Made by a program: the position numbers and the translations under genes. From assembly GCA_026936325.1 (NCBI GenBank), contig JAPTHN010000001.1:9146160-9210159 (forward strand): a stretch of 64,000 nucleotides of DNA, in the 5' to 3' direction. The stretch comes from Platynereis dumerilii. Lineage: Eukaryota; Annelida; Polychaeta; Phyllodocida; Nereididae. Each line of letters starts with the position of its first letter. The stretch's first letter is position 1. This document shows positions 11,350 through 22,010 of this stretch, one piece after another. The notes under the pieces were generated by a model. That model did not search any database, was not told the origin of the DNA, and saw nothing but the letters and a program-made list of their open reading frames with translations.

Positions 11350-13847
11350 ATGGCAACAATGGGATTTTTGTTTGAAGAAGAAACTTTCAGTGAGGCCACC
11401 ACCATGTTGGATTTTTCTTCACAAAGTATAGCGACAATTGACACAGGTAAATATAATATATTATATTGTATGTGTGAAGAATGAGTATCTAGGAACATTT
11501 GACACTGTTAAAAGGATAAAATATGATAACAGTCTGAATGCATGGTAATTGACGTGTAACTGAGATCTCGACACTAACTTTTTTAAATTTTCTTGTGTAT
11601 GCAGTGGTTCATTATTTCATACTTGCTGTAAGTGAATTGAGATGTTGTAATATAATGTGCTTAGAAGAAATACAATTATTAGTAAACATTATTATTAAAT
11701 ACTTAATATTTATGGATTTGCTACCGACATGTATAATGTAAGACTGGAGGACTTTCGATTATTTTTTTGTATGATGATCCACAATCAGGTACTGAATCCA
11801 AACGTTTGCATGTTGCTTGCTAAGTTTATGTAATGCTAAGCATTGTGTATTGCAGTCTGTCATTTTGGAAAAAGAGTGGACTGTTGCGCTCTGAAAATGG
11901 CACTTCGTGTGCCATCATCCAGATGATTTGTCATGATTGTACGGTTTATTCATACCCAATATACTTTCAATGTCAATTTGATTTAAGTAGACCTATCCTG
12001 CTTGTTAATTGGTGACATCCAAGGGATTATGCGATTATGCGTCTGATTTTCACTCTAAAATCAGTCATGACAAGTCAAATGGCTTTCTCTTGATCGTGAC
12101 TAATGAAACAGCCTCTATTTCCCATGTTGAAAGTAGAGAAGATGACAGACACTCCATCGGCTATCATGAGTCACAATGTGCATTTTTCACTCAGTGAACT
12201 TGTCCTCATTTTTTCTATACCAATGTGACAGACTGTAAATATTTCGTTGACTTTTAGAACTGCTACATAATTATGTATGACTTTAGAACTTCATTGTTTT
12301 TGTGTGATGATCAAATTTGAGCTATAATCCCAAAAGTTTGCATGTTGCTTGCTAAGTTATCTTATGCAACACTCTTAAAGCAAAAGGTTCTTGATGGTAT
12401 TTGTATAGAACCCACAATCGAAAATTTCTTTTGAGGGTTCATTGAATTAAAAAGGTTCAAAACTGTTCGAAAGGTCCTATTATGGTTGATGGAGCCCTAT
12501 GCTCCCAACTTGAGATATAGGGGTTCCATTGTGGGAGTTTATAGCAGCTGGATTATGTAAACATTGTTTTTGAACATTTTTAGAATTAAAGTTGAATTAT
12601 GAACCTTTTAGGGATCCTTACAAATGTATCTACACCAACTTATAGAACCTTTAAAGGTTCCATACAGTAGCGTCAGTTTGTATGGGGTTGGTGGGGCAGA
12701 TGCCCCACCACTTTTTTTCCAAAGTATACGTGTTTCTGAATTTTAAAAAATGTAATTTTCCCCTGACATGCATCTTCCACAAAGGTGTGACCACTATTTT
12801 CCCCACCACTTTAAAATGAAACTGACGCCCCTGGTTCCATATGAAATATTTTTGTTAAGAGTGTATAAAATTTACAGACTGTACTCCAGCGCTAAGCTAA
12901 CCCTTGTGATTTCAGAGGCCTCTGATGATCCGACAGTCAGCCATGTTGCGCTGTTCTTCATGTGGCTCGTCAGCATCTTGGTCGTCATGTTGAACATTCC
13001 TGTATTCATTGTGACACCCCGGCTTAAAGACACACATGAAGCTACGAAGCTAACCATGATATCTTTGGCTACTACTGACATTTTAGGAGGAATTCTGTTT
13101 GTCTTGAGACTCTCTTACTTTGCCATTGTAAGAAGGTATAGCTTTGAGCAAGACTTTCTTTGTAGAGTCGATGGCGTTTTACAAAGCGTCCTTGCTGGAG
13201 TATCAATTGGAACCATAGCATATCTATGTTTAGATCGGGTGATAATCATCAAGTTCCCATTGCGTTATCCTGTTATTTTCACTAGAAAAGTGATAGTATC
13301 CATACACGTTGGTCAGTGGGGGAGTAGCACTGCGACATTTGTTTGTGGCCATCTTGTATACGGCATGGAAGTAGCCCAGATGAAGTACGCTCTGTTTTGT
13401 GCTTTTGTCCCTGTGGATTCTCAACTCTCATTGGTCATGGTAATTGTTGGCTTTGTTATGCCTGTTTGTGTGATATTCACTAGTGCTGTGGTCCTGCACC
13501 ATGTCGTTTATCAACAGATCCAACAAATAAGGGCTCTGGATAATGTTGCCGCTGCAACGTCCCGAAGTAAGAGCCTCGTTTCTCACAGGCGAGCTATCAA
13601 GACCATCTTCTGTATGGTTGCCGGGTACTACATTTGCTGGACTCCAGTTATGGTATCAGTGTGGATCTGGAGTTACCTCTATGGCCATTCCATCGGTCCC
13701 ACTGTAGATGCCGTAACAGGTTGGTTTGCTGTCTGCAATTCCATGTTCAATTCTCTTGTCTATTTGCCCACCATGAGAGAATACAGAGAGATTTTCAAAA
13801 AAATGTTTATTCCCAAAATACTTTCGGCATCGCATACTTATCAATAG
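11350..13847 (+). CDS. Class A (rhodopsin-like) orphan GPCR, two coding exons
   Basis: Predicted CDS join(11350-11446, 12916-13847), 342 aa. Exon 1 ends ACACAG|GTAAAT in phase 1; exon 2 follows TGATTTCAG and completes a Glu codon, so phases agree. The ATG at 11350 is the first after an in-frame stop at 11236. Residues 1-41 form a short acidic N-terminus without a signal peptide. Seven membrane segments follow, with family landmarks: N59 (TM1), D87 (TM2), C115 and C194 (extracellular disulfide), D139-R140-V141 in place of DRY, W167, P215, CWTP at 273-276, and N311-S312-x-x-Y315 in place of NPxxY. The C-tail is only about 27 residues, with KK and no obvious palmitoyl Cys. A seven-helix receptor coupling to G proteins at the plasma membrane is expected from the family; the ligand is unknown. 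The missing Pro in NPxxY and the DRV are typical of lineage-expanded invertebrate orphans. The single intron holds nested MITEs. Exon 1 is inferred only from phase and splice sites. Confidence 0.85.
12369..12864. mobile_element. MITE in the GPCR intron
   Basis: Ends ACACTCTTAA and TTAAGAGTGT are inverted repeats, with AAAGGTTC/GAACCTTT words repeated inside. A second foldback element is inserted in it (12671-12827). It ends about 50 bp before the exon 2 acceptor. The ATG at 12768 that would extend the receptor frame is transposon sequence. No coding capacity; no clear target duplication. Confidence 0.7.
12671..12827. mobile_element. Foldback element nested in the intronic MITE
   Basis: Left end CGTCAGTTT and right end AAACTGACG, with internal GGTTGGTGGGGCA opposed by CCCCACCACTTT. 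The flanking host MITE reads GGTTCCATACAG on the left and GGTTCCATATGAAAT on the right, so the element interrupts it. Confidence 0.7.
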
Positions 13848-13967
13848 TTGTTCACATCAAGGTGGGCCCATTTGCAACTCTGTTGTATGTCGTCAAAAAT
13901 CTTTCCTCCCAAAACATTTTATTCTGTGGCAGTATCACAAAATTATTAATAATCATAGTACACATTA

Positions 13968-14371
13968 GAGACCGTTCAGAATTTATGACTTGGGCGGGGG
14001 CGGGAGTTTTGCTGGAACTTCCCGTCAAAAATTGATACCTCCCACTTAAGTTTCATGCGGATTTTTAGTACCCCACCCTTAAGCTTCGTGCTTATTTTTA
14101 ATACCCCCCCCCTGGACATACAAAGCAATACACACGTATATACTGTAACACAAGGTCACGCGTACAGATTCGCGTCAATTTGCAAGTAAAAAGTCTAGAT
14201 AAAGTGAGTTTATGCGTGTTTTATAATGTTTTTCCTTTGTTAAAATTTCTTACCCCGGGGGCCCTTGGAAGTGTTGTAAAAAATTAATACCCCTCCTTGA
14301 AAAGCGTGTGAAAAGTTAGTACCCCCTCGGGCAAAACTCCAAACCCCAAGTCATAAATTCTGCACGGTCCC
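13968..14371. mobile_element. Harbinger-like MITE with TTA target duplication
   Basis: Inverted ends GAGACCGTTCAGAATTTATG and, on the other strand, GGGACCGTGCAGAATTTATG, about 45 bp long in total (both continue into ACTTGGG and GAGTTTTGC). TTA is duplicated at 13965-13967 and 14372-14374. A 3-bp TWA duplication with GGGNC ends fits PIF/Harbinger MITEs. It starts 120 bp after the GPCR stop codon, so it may lie in the 3' UTR. Non-coding. Confidence 0.75.
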
Positions 14372-14427
14372 TTACTGAAATTAAAATTTGCCATTTGTGT
14401 ATTCATTGCTAACAAAGTGGGTCATAA

Positions 14428-14657
14428 AGGCCAATGTGTGAGGCAAGTGGGATAAAAATAGCAGCCCATTTTCTTTGCTGCAGTCGGAGTTAGGTATGGG
14501 TCAAAGTCTTTGATAAGTAAGTGAACCACCCTTCCCTATCTTTTAACATTGGGCCTGCGTTTCACTTACTTATCAAAGACTTTGACCCATACCTAACTCC
14601 AACTACAGCAAAGAAAAATGGCCGCTATTTTTATCCCACTTGCCTCACATATCGGCC
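14428..14657. repeat. Long hairpin, ~90-bp arms
   Basis: Left arm 14428-14524 and right arm 14570-14657 are reverse complements with few mismatches (AGGCAAGTGGGATAAAAATA against TATTTTTATCCCACTTGCCT; TATGGGTCAAAGTCTTTGAT against its mirror), separated by a 45-nt loop. It may be a foldback transposon or a recent inverted duplication. A transcript would form long double-stranded RNA. Confidence 0.9.
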
Positions 14658-15179
14658 TGTATTACCAAAAATGTTTTCCTCTCATCAGATGAGAATTCGT
14701 CCTTCCAGAAGCATTTTGGTTAAGGAAGTTTAACATTAATGCAATGGCACAATATCATGCGTTTTACTTACTTACAGGCGACACTGTACCTCCACTAAAT
14801 TCCATAAAAATGCTGCAGATTTCTGCATAAATCGATATCACAAAATCTCAGCCGAATAACTAATCTACTGCAAGAAAAGCCAAATGGAGTCCATAGTTAA
14901 CCTAATCATCCATAAATAAAACCATCACTTTAATAAGGTAGTCTTGTATACCACCTGCATAGTTGTTGGACTGACAAACTCTTAATGGAGAGACTGTTTA
15001 TTGGGATTATTTTGACGTGATGTCTCTATGTCTTAGCCCCAATGCCCCTGAAGCTATTTCAGCTTTTTGAACAGCAGCTAGAGGCCAAAATAATGAGATA
15101 AGAAGGTTCACCAGATGACACCATGACGAACGCTGATATTCATGTTTGTGTAGATCATTGCACAGATGTTGTTTTATAA
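14658..15179. other. No feature recognised
   Basis: No ORF above 70 codons and no repeat noticed. Confidence 0.35.
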
Positions 15180-15460
15180 GGGGCCGACCAGATGATCTTT
15201 GGGGGGGGCTATGGATATTTGGTGAAAAAAAAAGATTGTTTCCTACTTGACACTGAAAAAAATAGTTTGTTCAGCACATGGAAATAAAAAAAAAAGTTTG
15301 TTTCCACCTGTAGCTAGGGTACCGTAATGTTAAAATTCCAATAAAAAAGTTTGTCGCTCGCAAGCAAAAAAATTGTTCGTCGACGCGCCGCGAACGAAAA
15401 AAAAAGTTCGTCCCGGGGGTAAAGTCCATAGCCCCCCCCAACTATCGTCTGGTCGGCCCC
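15180..15460. mobile_element. Harbinger-like MITE with TAA target duplication
   Basis: Ends GGGGCCGACCAGATGATC and, on the other strand, GGGGCCGACCAGACGATA, each followed by a G-run and CTATGG. TAA is duplicated at 15177-15179 and 15461-15463. The interior is A-rich with repeated AAAAAAGTTTGTTC-type words. Non-coding. Confidence 0.8.
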
Positions 15461-15539
15461 TAAGTTATAATCTTTGCAATTCCATCCCTAAATATATATA
15501 AATATGTGTGAATGTGATGGAAAAAGTGAATTAAGTATA

Positions 15540-16485
15540 CAGGGTGTCTACAGAAAAAGAGGACAGTCAACACAATTGGATTTGTTTACATTTTATTTTG
15601 TGCCAAGCATCATTATTAAACAAAACATGATTTGTATACGAACAGTATATTCAGAACAGTCAAATTACCCATTATTCGCATCCCTGGATGTGGTAACTTT
15701 CTGCAGATGAGACATAAATGATGCAAAAGCGTGTTTGATGCTCTCCATGAACATTTTGCCCCATGCAGACATGGCGGAGGCCTTTAACTTTAATGCGAGG
15801 GTTGCGATAACTTGCTGGATTCTGTCACCTAATTTGCCCATACTGAATAATCCACTTGGTCCAGCTCAGGAGACAATGAGTGGCACTCTACCTGGCTCAG
15901 GAGGCTTGTTTTGAGGCCCTCCTGAGTCTTCTTCGCAGTATGAACAGGTGCTACACCTTGTAGGAAGATGATTTTGCCAACAAAAGAGTTTCTCGTCTGA
16001 CGCCATGGCACTCCAAATTATTTTAGAATGTTATTATAAACATTTGCATTGATTCCGGCACTCTGGTCAATGGTTTATTTGAGACATTTTTGTGATTTTC
16101 TTGTCATCAGATGACTCCAAGTTGAATACCAGGTGTTAGGTCCTGAATTGAATTATCGGCAGCTGGAGCATCAGTAAAGGTCCCACTACTCACGCATGAA
16201 TCATTCCTACTCTCACAAGCACCGTAAATGGTGAAAAATTTCTCATCAAGAATGAGGAAAACAGGTCGAACTTTTTCAGCTTAGAGCAGTGCAAGCACTT
16301 TTGCATTATCATGCTTGCATTTTGCCTTTAGTAGTGATCTAATTCAAAAATAAACTTATTTGCAATAGACCTAATATGGATGAGTATCAAATCCATTCTT
16401 ATTTTTGACTTATCACCAAATTCTGCACTTATATGAGTGTGAAAAAGAGGAAACTTGACTGTCCTCTTTTTCTGTAGACACCCTG
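15540..16485 (-). mobile_element. Degraded mariner-family transposon with intact ends
   Basis: 31-bp terminal inverted repeats beginning CAGGGTGTCTACAGAAAAAG, flanked by TA at 15538-15539 and 16486-16487. The - strand keeps part of a mariner transposase: FLQGVAPVHTAKKTQEGLK, equivalent to the family's FQQDGAPAHT motif, and ELDQVDYSVWAN, equivalent to SPDLNPLDYSVW. The second catalytic Asp has been replaced (QGV for QDG). At 946 bp it is shorter than a full ~1.3-kb element, so it is deleted and inactive. Confidence 0.85.
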
Positions 16486-17911
16486 TAGTATGTGTAAGAT
16501 GATGAAAAGTTTTAGATGTGGATAATGAATGTATGTGCGGCTTGTTTATGAATGAATAAAAAAAATAATAATAATAACGTTTGCAATTCATGTTGTATTC
16601 GCAGCACTTAGTATTTCTCAGAAATTCAAACATGTGTTTCTTTCATGTGATGCTTATGCAAATTTGTAATGAGAATTGTATTTGCTATGTTATTTGGAGA
16701 TACTTGTAATGACATAACAATGCATTTTGAAGATAACGAAGTAACACTTACAATGTCTTTAGATATAATGATGTAACACTTCGAATGTATTTTAAGGAAT
16801 AATGTCACATCACAATGTATTTTAGGGATAATAATGAAACAGTTACAATGTATTTTGGAGATAATGATGTAACGCTTGCAATATATTTGTAGATAATGGT
16901 CTAACCTTGCAATGCATATTGGACAAAATAGTGTAAATAGAGAGAATGATGTCGCACTTGCAATGAATTTGAAGGCAAGGATGTAAGTTCATGTAACACT
17001 TACAATGCATTTGGAGGTAATGATGTAACACTTGCAATGTATTTTGGTGGGAATCGTGTAACACTTGCAATGTATTTTGGTGGGAATCATGCAGCACTTG
17101 CAATGTTTTTTGGTGGGAATCGTGTAAAACTTGCAATACATTTTGGTGGGAATGGTGTAACACTTGCAATGTATTTTGGAGAGACTGATGTCACAATTGC
17201 AATGTATTTGGTTATAATGATGTAACTCCTGCAATATATTTGGAGGTATTGATATTACACTTGCAATGTATTTTGGTGGGAATGGTGTGACACTTGCAAT
17301 GTATTTTGGAGAAAATTATCAATGTCACATATTTGGAGGTAATAATGTCTCACTTGCTATGTATTTTGGTGGGAATGGTACTGCAATATATTTCGGAGAG
17401 ACTGCATGATGACACAATTGTAATGTATTTGGTTATGATGATGTAACTCCTGCAATATATTTGGAGGTAATGATGCAACACTTGCAATGTGTCTTGGAGG
17501 GAGTAGTGTAACACCTGCAAAGTATTTTGGAGACAATGATGTCACACTTGCAATGTATTTTGAGGTAATGATGTAACACTTGCAATGTTGTTGGGAATAG
17601 TGTAACACTTACAATGTATTTTGGAGAGATTGATGTCACAATTGCAATGTATTTAGAGGTAATGATGTAGTACTTGCAATGTATTTTGGTGGAAATGGTA
17701 TGACACTTGCAACATATTTTGGCAAGAATGATGTCACACTGTCAATGTATTTTGGTAGGAATGATGTAAAACTTACAATGTATTTTGAAGAGAATGATGT
17801 CACACTTGCAATATATTTGGAGGTAAGTTGTAACACTTGCAATGTATTTTGATGGGAATGATGTGACACTGCAGTGTATTTTGGAGAGAATGATGTCACA
17901 CTTACAATGTA

Positions 17912-19520
17912 CGAGGGGTGTTCAGAAAGTTCGAGGCTTTTTTTCATATGGTTATTTATTTTCGATCTAGAACTATGAATTTTTCACAGGATTAAATTCA
18001 GTATATTTGGAATGGATTTCCAAAATTTAGGACAATTTGGACATTTCTAAGTCATTCTGTGGCTGTCATGTAAACTGAAAGTCCAGCTTCTTGGGGCAGG
18101 TGACACTGAAACCAAGAATGCCAAGAACTTGTGACTGCGAGAGATTTCTCTCTGTCACTTGTATCAGTGAGATAGACAATATTTGACACAAGAAATATGG
18201 TATTAGCTTCTAAATATTCAAGATTCAAGATTCTGTTTATTTCCATACACAATTACATGAAAAATGAATAAATGAGGGATGGATATTAGATGAGGATGTT
18301 TACATTTGCAAGGTGACGGAGGAGACTACCAGATTGGCCCTGATGGACCGCTATTCAGTAGCCACCTGAATGATTATGTTTGAAGTGAAGACTCTTGTGG
18401 AAACTGTTGTACACATAGGCACAATAATAATGAGTAAAAAATTTTAAATTTCCTGAAATGACAAGCTATAATTTAATTGAAGCAATAACTGTGGACGCCT
18501 ATGAATTGATTCAGTTGCACCAAGCCAAATTCACAGATTTCCACATATATAGCAGTGTTCAATGTTGCATGTATTACTATATTGTTGTATAGTATAATTT
18601 TTCATATAAGATGAAAAGCCAGTGATGCTGTGTGTATATATTTTTTCACGTACTATGATTGGAGCGTTGTTGTAAGCAGAAGGTATTTTGTATCTAACAT
18701 TATTCTTAGCAAAAGAATGTTTAACAATCGGAATTTGGAAATAAGAAGAATTTCTAGTCTCAAAAGAATGGTTGTCTGAATTACGAATAAACATGTTGTT
18801 GAAGTAGGTTGGCAACATGCTTTCAAGCACACGAAATGTGTGTTATCTTACACTGAACCCATGTAGGAAAGCACTCCTGCAAGCCAGATTCGGCAAGGGA
18901 AATTCAAGAAGCAAAGGTGTGTTTCCCCGACTACAATGTCATAAAGACTTGTGAAAGCATGGATTCACTGGTATGAACAACAGACCAAAATGGACAGCAT
19001 TATCCATCCTAGCTATTCCTGTGACATGTTGCTTTACATAAATCCTGGTTTTCCCTTACTTTACTTCATGGGGGCTATAGTTTCAGGCGCTGGAGGAGAA
19101 GAGGCTTTGAAAGACCGAAATTCTTTCACAGAACTTTGTTTTAAGGACTTCAAGGAACATTTACTTCAATGGGTCAGGTGTATGAATCAATGCTTTTGGT
19201 GAGCTTGGAAGTATTTTTTAAGGCTAATATTATATTTCTGGTGTCAAATATTGTCAATCTCACTAATGCAAGTGATAGAGAGAGAGGTCTCTCACAGCCA
19301 AAATTCATTGGCTTTAGTGGTTTCAGTATCATCTGCCCCGAGAAGCTGAACCTTCAGTTTCCATGGAAACCACTGACTTACTTAAAAATGTCCAAATTGT
19401 CCAAAATTTTGGAAATCTATTTCAAATATGCTGAATTTTATCCTGTGCAAAATTCATAGCTCTAGATTGAAAATAAGTGTCCATATTAAAAAAAGCCTCG
19501 AACTTTCTGAACGCCCCTCG
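17912..19520. mobile_element. CGAGGGG-type mariner-like element inserted in the minisatellite
   Basis: Ends CGAGGGGTGTTCAGAAAGTT and, on the other strand, CGAGGGGCGTTCAGAAAGTT, flanked by TA (17910-17911, 19521-19522). Inverted homology reaches about 310 bp into each side. The + strand at 18990-19200 keeps traces of a mariner transposase C-terminus (IIHPSYSCDM for HPPYSPDL, then FKEHLLQWVRCMNQCF). A LINE fragment lies inside. The minisatellite unit CAATGTATTTTG is cut exactly at its TA. A GTTTCCATGGAAAC palindrome sits 150 bp from the right end (19357-19370), with a decayed one at the same offset on the left (18062-18075). Confidence 0.85.
18226..18850 (-). mobile_element. LINE 3' fragment nested in the mariner-like element
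   Basis: A - strand frame (18531-18830) reads like the C-terminus of a CR1/L2-type ORF2: LPTYFNNMF, FETRNSSYFQIPIVKHSFAK, NNVRYKIPSAYNN, ending CYICGNL. The 3' end carries GAATCTTGAATCTTGAA at 18226-18242, a short tandem tail typical of such elements. 5'-truncated; this family differs from LINE copies A and B. Confidence 0.7.
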
Positions 19521-19859
19521 TATTTTGAGGTAATGATGTAACACTTGCAATGTTGGTGGGAATGGTGTAACACTTACAATGTATTTTGGAGAGAATGATG
19601 TCACAATTGCAATGTATTGGTTATAATGATTTAACTCTTGCAATATATTTGGAGGTAATGATGTAACCTTGCAATGTATTTGATTGTAAGAATGTAACAT
19701 TTGCAATATGTATGGAGTGACACTTGCGATGTATTTTTTGTGATAATGATGTGACACTTGCAATGCATTTTGGAGATAGTGCTTTAGCACATAAAATGTA
19801 TTTTTTTATAATGTTGTAACAATTCGCAATGTATTTGGAGATAATTAATGGGAGGGGGG

Positions 19860-20117
19860 GACAGGGGTGACAATTGCCCCTCCTGTCCTAGTCCAAGGGG
19901 GGCAGGGGGTGGTAAGGTATGCCCTTTTCATTTTGATTTAAAAAAAAAATTCTGCCTTGTTTTAGTAATTTTAGGGACAGATTAGTAATGATAATATTAT
20001 ATTCAAACTTATTATTGACTCTCTATTTAAATTTTGTCATACAAAATTGGCGTTAATATGATTTGCCCTCTTTTGTCCGACTGCCCCTGCCGCCCACATT
20101 TCCTTCCGGCACCCCTG
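19860..20117. repeat. Possible hAT-type MITE
   Basis: Starts near CAGGGGTGACAATTGCCCC and ends near GGCACCCCTG, giving a short CAGGGGTG inverted end as in many hAT elements. Internal G-rich and C-rich blocks oppose each other. No 8-bp duplication could be verified, so the assignment is tentative. Confidence 0.4.
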
Positions 20118-20189
20118 ATAGCAACATATCCAGATATAGAAATAGTTTAACCTAGAGCTATAAGATACTATTTAAGTTTTCATAATAAA

Positions 20190-20480
20190 ACACATTTCGG
20201 TTTAGAAGGTGATATGGGTTGAAAAATTGTAAATTAAGACATAGTGTGAATGTTATTAGATTATGGAATAGACTGTTGTTAAAGGACATGTCACGATTGA
20301 CCAAGAAAGTTTTTGAATGGGATTACAGCAGAGGCAAAGTTTGGTCTGAACAAGTTAAAGATATCATGTCCATGGTTAATTTAGAAAGACTGTATGTTGG
20401 GAAAGATGTTTGTGAATTGAAAATTTTAGAAAGAAAACTTATTTGTTGCCTTGAAAGCCAAAGTTACGGACATTAAAAAA
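20190..20480 (+). mobile_element. LINE copy B, upstream piece
   Basis: IRLWNRLLLKDMSRLTKKVF and KVWSEQVKDIM align with LLWNRLVYMDENRLTKQVF and NWSSEVLQIF of LINE copy A (8762-9830). It stops after LKILERKLICCLESQ, shortly before the PKLRTY motif, which reappears at 23290. The two pieces are probably one LINE separated by about 2.7 kb of other sequence. Confidence 0.75.
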
Positions 20481-20599
20481 ATTAAATAAATGTATAATGC
20501 AAGAGAGCAATATGATGTCACATACCAATTTTCCTAGATTTTCATATTCTATATACTTTTAGAAAGATAGTTAACCTTTTTAATTAAAATGTCATGGAC

Positions 20600-21875
20600 T
20601 TTGCTTGTGGCAAATTTTTTATGACGAAAGGATGCAAATTTTAAGAATACACAAGAATGGTATATCATTTGGAGCTATTGGGAAGCATTTTATGATCCCA
20701 AATATGTCAGTAGAGTGCCTAGTTGGTAGTTTGAAGACCTGCAGGGTCATCAGTGCAATGCAGAGAACTGGACAAAGCGCCAAAACTGAGAGCAGCTGTC
20801 AAAGAAAAAAGTCAGAATGGCAAAACAGAATCCAAGGATGATTAAGAACAAAATCTGCAATGATCTGGGGTAGTCTGGGAAGAAGTGGTGGCTTGGCATA
20901 CTGAGGTGGGCATAACATTGAATACAACTCCGAGGATGCAAAGATGGAAAGAAGCCAGAAAATGTTGCAGTGAGAAAGTCATGTGAAATCTGCTCTTGAG
21001 TAAGCCAATTCCTACAAAAACTGTTCGTATAGGTGTTAGCATACTAAAGAGAAAATTTGACTCAAGATTATAAGATTTTATTCTCACAGCAGTGGCTTCT
21101 TTCTACCTTTCAGCGTCAAGAGTCCTGCTCCATGTTATACCCGCATCAATATGCTAGTCCACACCTTCACCCCACACTCTCCAAGGTCATTGCAGATTTC
21201 TTTATAGTCACTCTTGGAAGCTGTTTTACCATTCTGGCTATCATTTTTATGTCAACTACTGTCAGTTTGGCCCTTCATCCAGTTTTCCGTAGTGCACCAC
21301 TGACCCTGTGAGTTATGCAATGACCAGCTATGCACTCTGCCAATGACTTGGGAATCTCAAAATGCTTCCAAATGGCTCCCAATGATATGAAATTCTTGCA
21401 TAATCATATAATTTGCACTCTTTTACCTCCCCTATACTGTTTGGATGATCCCATCATGAATTACGAAGGAACTGAAAAATTTGATCCGAGAGGTTATAGT
21501 GAAAAGTTACAAAATGTAGCAAAAAACTTTGAGAATAACTTGTGTGAACCTTCGTTTTAACCAACTATGATATAACACTCAATGATTTATAGATTAGAGG
21601 CATAGGTATGGCATAATACTACCATGGTCCTGGAATGTATGCAAACTTTCGACCCATCAAGTTTGGACGGCGTGCAGATTAATGCAGCAGATTAATGCTG
21701 TATATTTTTAAAGCGATTTTGTGAAACTGACCAATTATAGCCAAATTCATTAGTTCAATATGTAAGAAATAAGGGACAGAAATGCCAGATATGCTGACCA
21801 GTTTGAACTTACGCAATGCATCTTTAACTATTTCCTGTTCAACTGTATGCAAATTTTTGACCTCAACTGTATCTT
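20600..21875. mobile_element. Tc1-like remnants in inverted arrangement
   Basis: On + at 20625-20830 the N-terminal DNA-binding region of a Tc1 transposase is visible (RIHKNGISFGAIGKHF, then MQRTGQSAKTES). A diverged copy of the next part lies on - at 21110-21310 (GQTDSS, then ARMVKQLPRVT-like). Sleeping-Beauty-type ends follow at 21628-21665 and 21838-21872 (TACAGTTGAGGTC and TTTGCATACA read on -). All frames are broken. Two head-to-head fossil copies, or one rearranged copy, would explain it. Confidence 0.65.
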
Positions 21876-21889
21876 GACACTTCATTATA

Positions 21890-22010
21890 GCTATTTGCAG
21901 ATTGGTGGTCCAAACACTTTCAAAATTAACTTTCAACTTGGTCTAGTGATGTCACTGTCTTAAAAATGTCTTGTTTGTGTCAGTTATAGTTAATCAGTTG
22001 ATTCAGTGCA
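21890..22010. repeat. Dispersed repeat, second copy of 5085-5215
   Basis: Same word order and orientation as 5085-5215 (AAAATTAACTTTCAACTT, GTGATGTCAC, CTTAAAAATG, GTCAGTTAT). Confidence 0.6.

Larger units (their letters stand above)
16640..19850. repeat. Minisatellite of ~33-bp units, split by a transposon
   Basis: Units resemble GTAACACTTGCAATGTATTT then TGGTGGGAATGAT (33 bp, with 30-36 bp variants), running 16640-17911 and resuming 19521-19850, close to 50 units in all. The 33-bp period is an exact number of codons, so frames such as MYFGGNRVTLA on + and CYTIPTKIHCK on - stay open by chance. Units with GGTGGGAATG and units with GGAGAGAATGATGTCAC alternate, suggesting a higher-order pattern. 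Confidence 0.9.

Noticed and set aside
12768-12915. Receptor start at the ATG 12768
   Set aside because: That ATG is inside two nested MITEs; a phase-matched exon at 11350-11446 is a better N-terminus.
16640-17911. CRISPR-like array
   Set aside because: Units are contiguous without unique spacers; this is a eukaryotic minisatellite.
16843-17947. Several repeat-containing ORFs on both strands
   Set aside because: They are frames through the 33-bp minisatellite; start contexts and family similarity are lacking.
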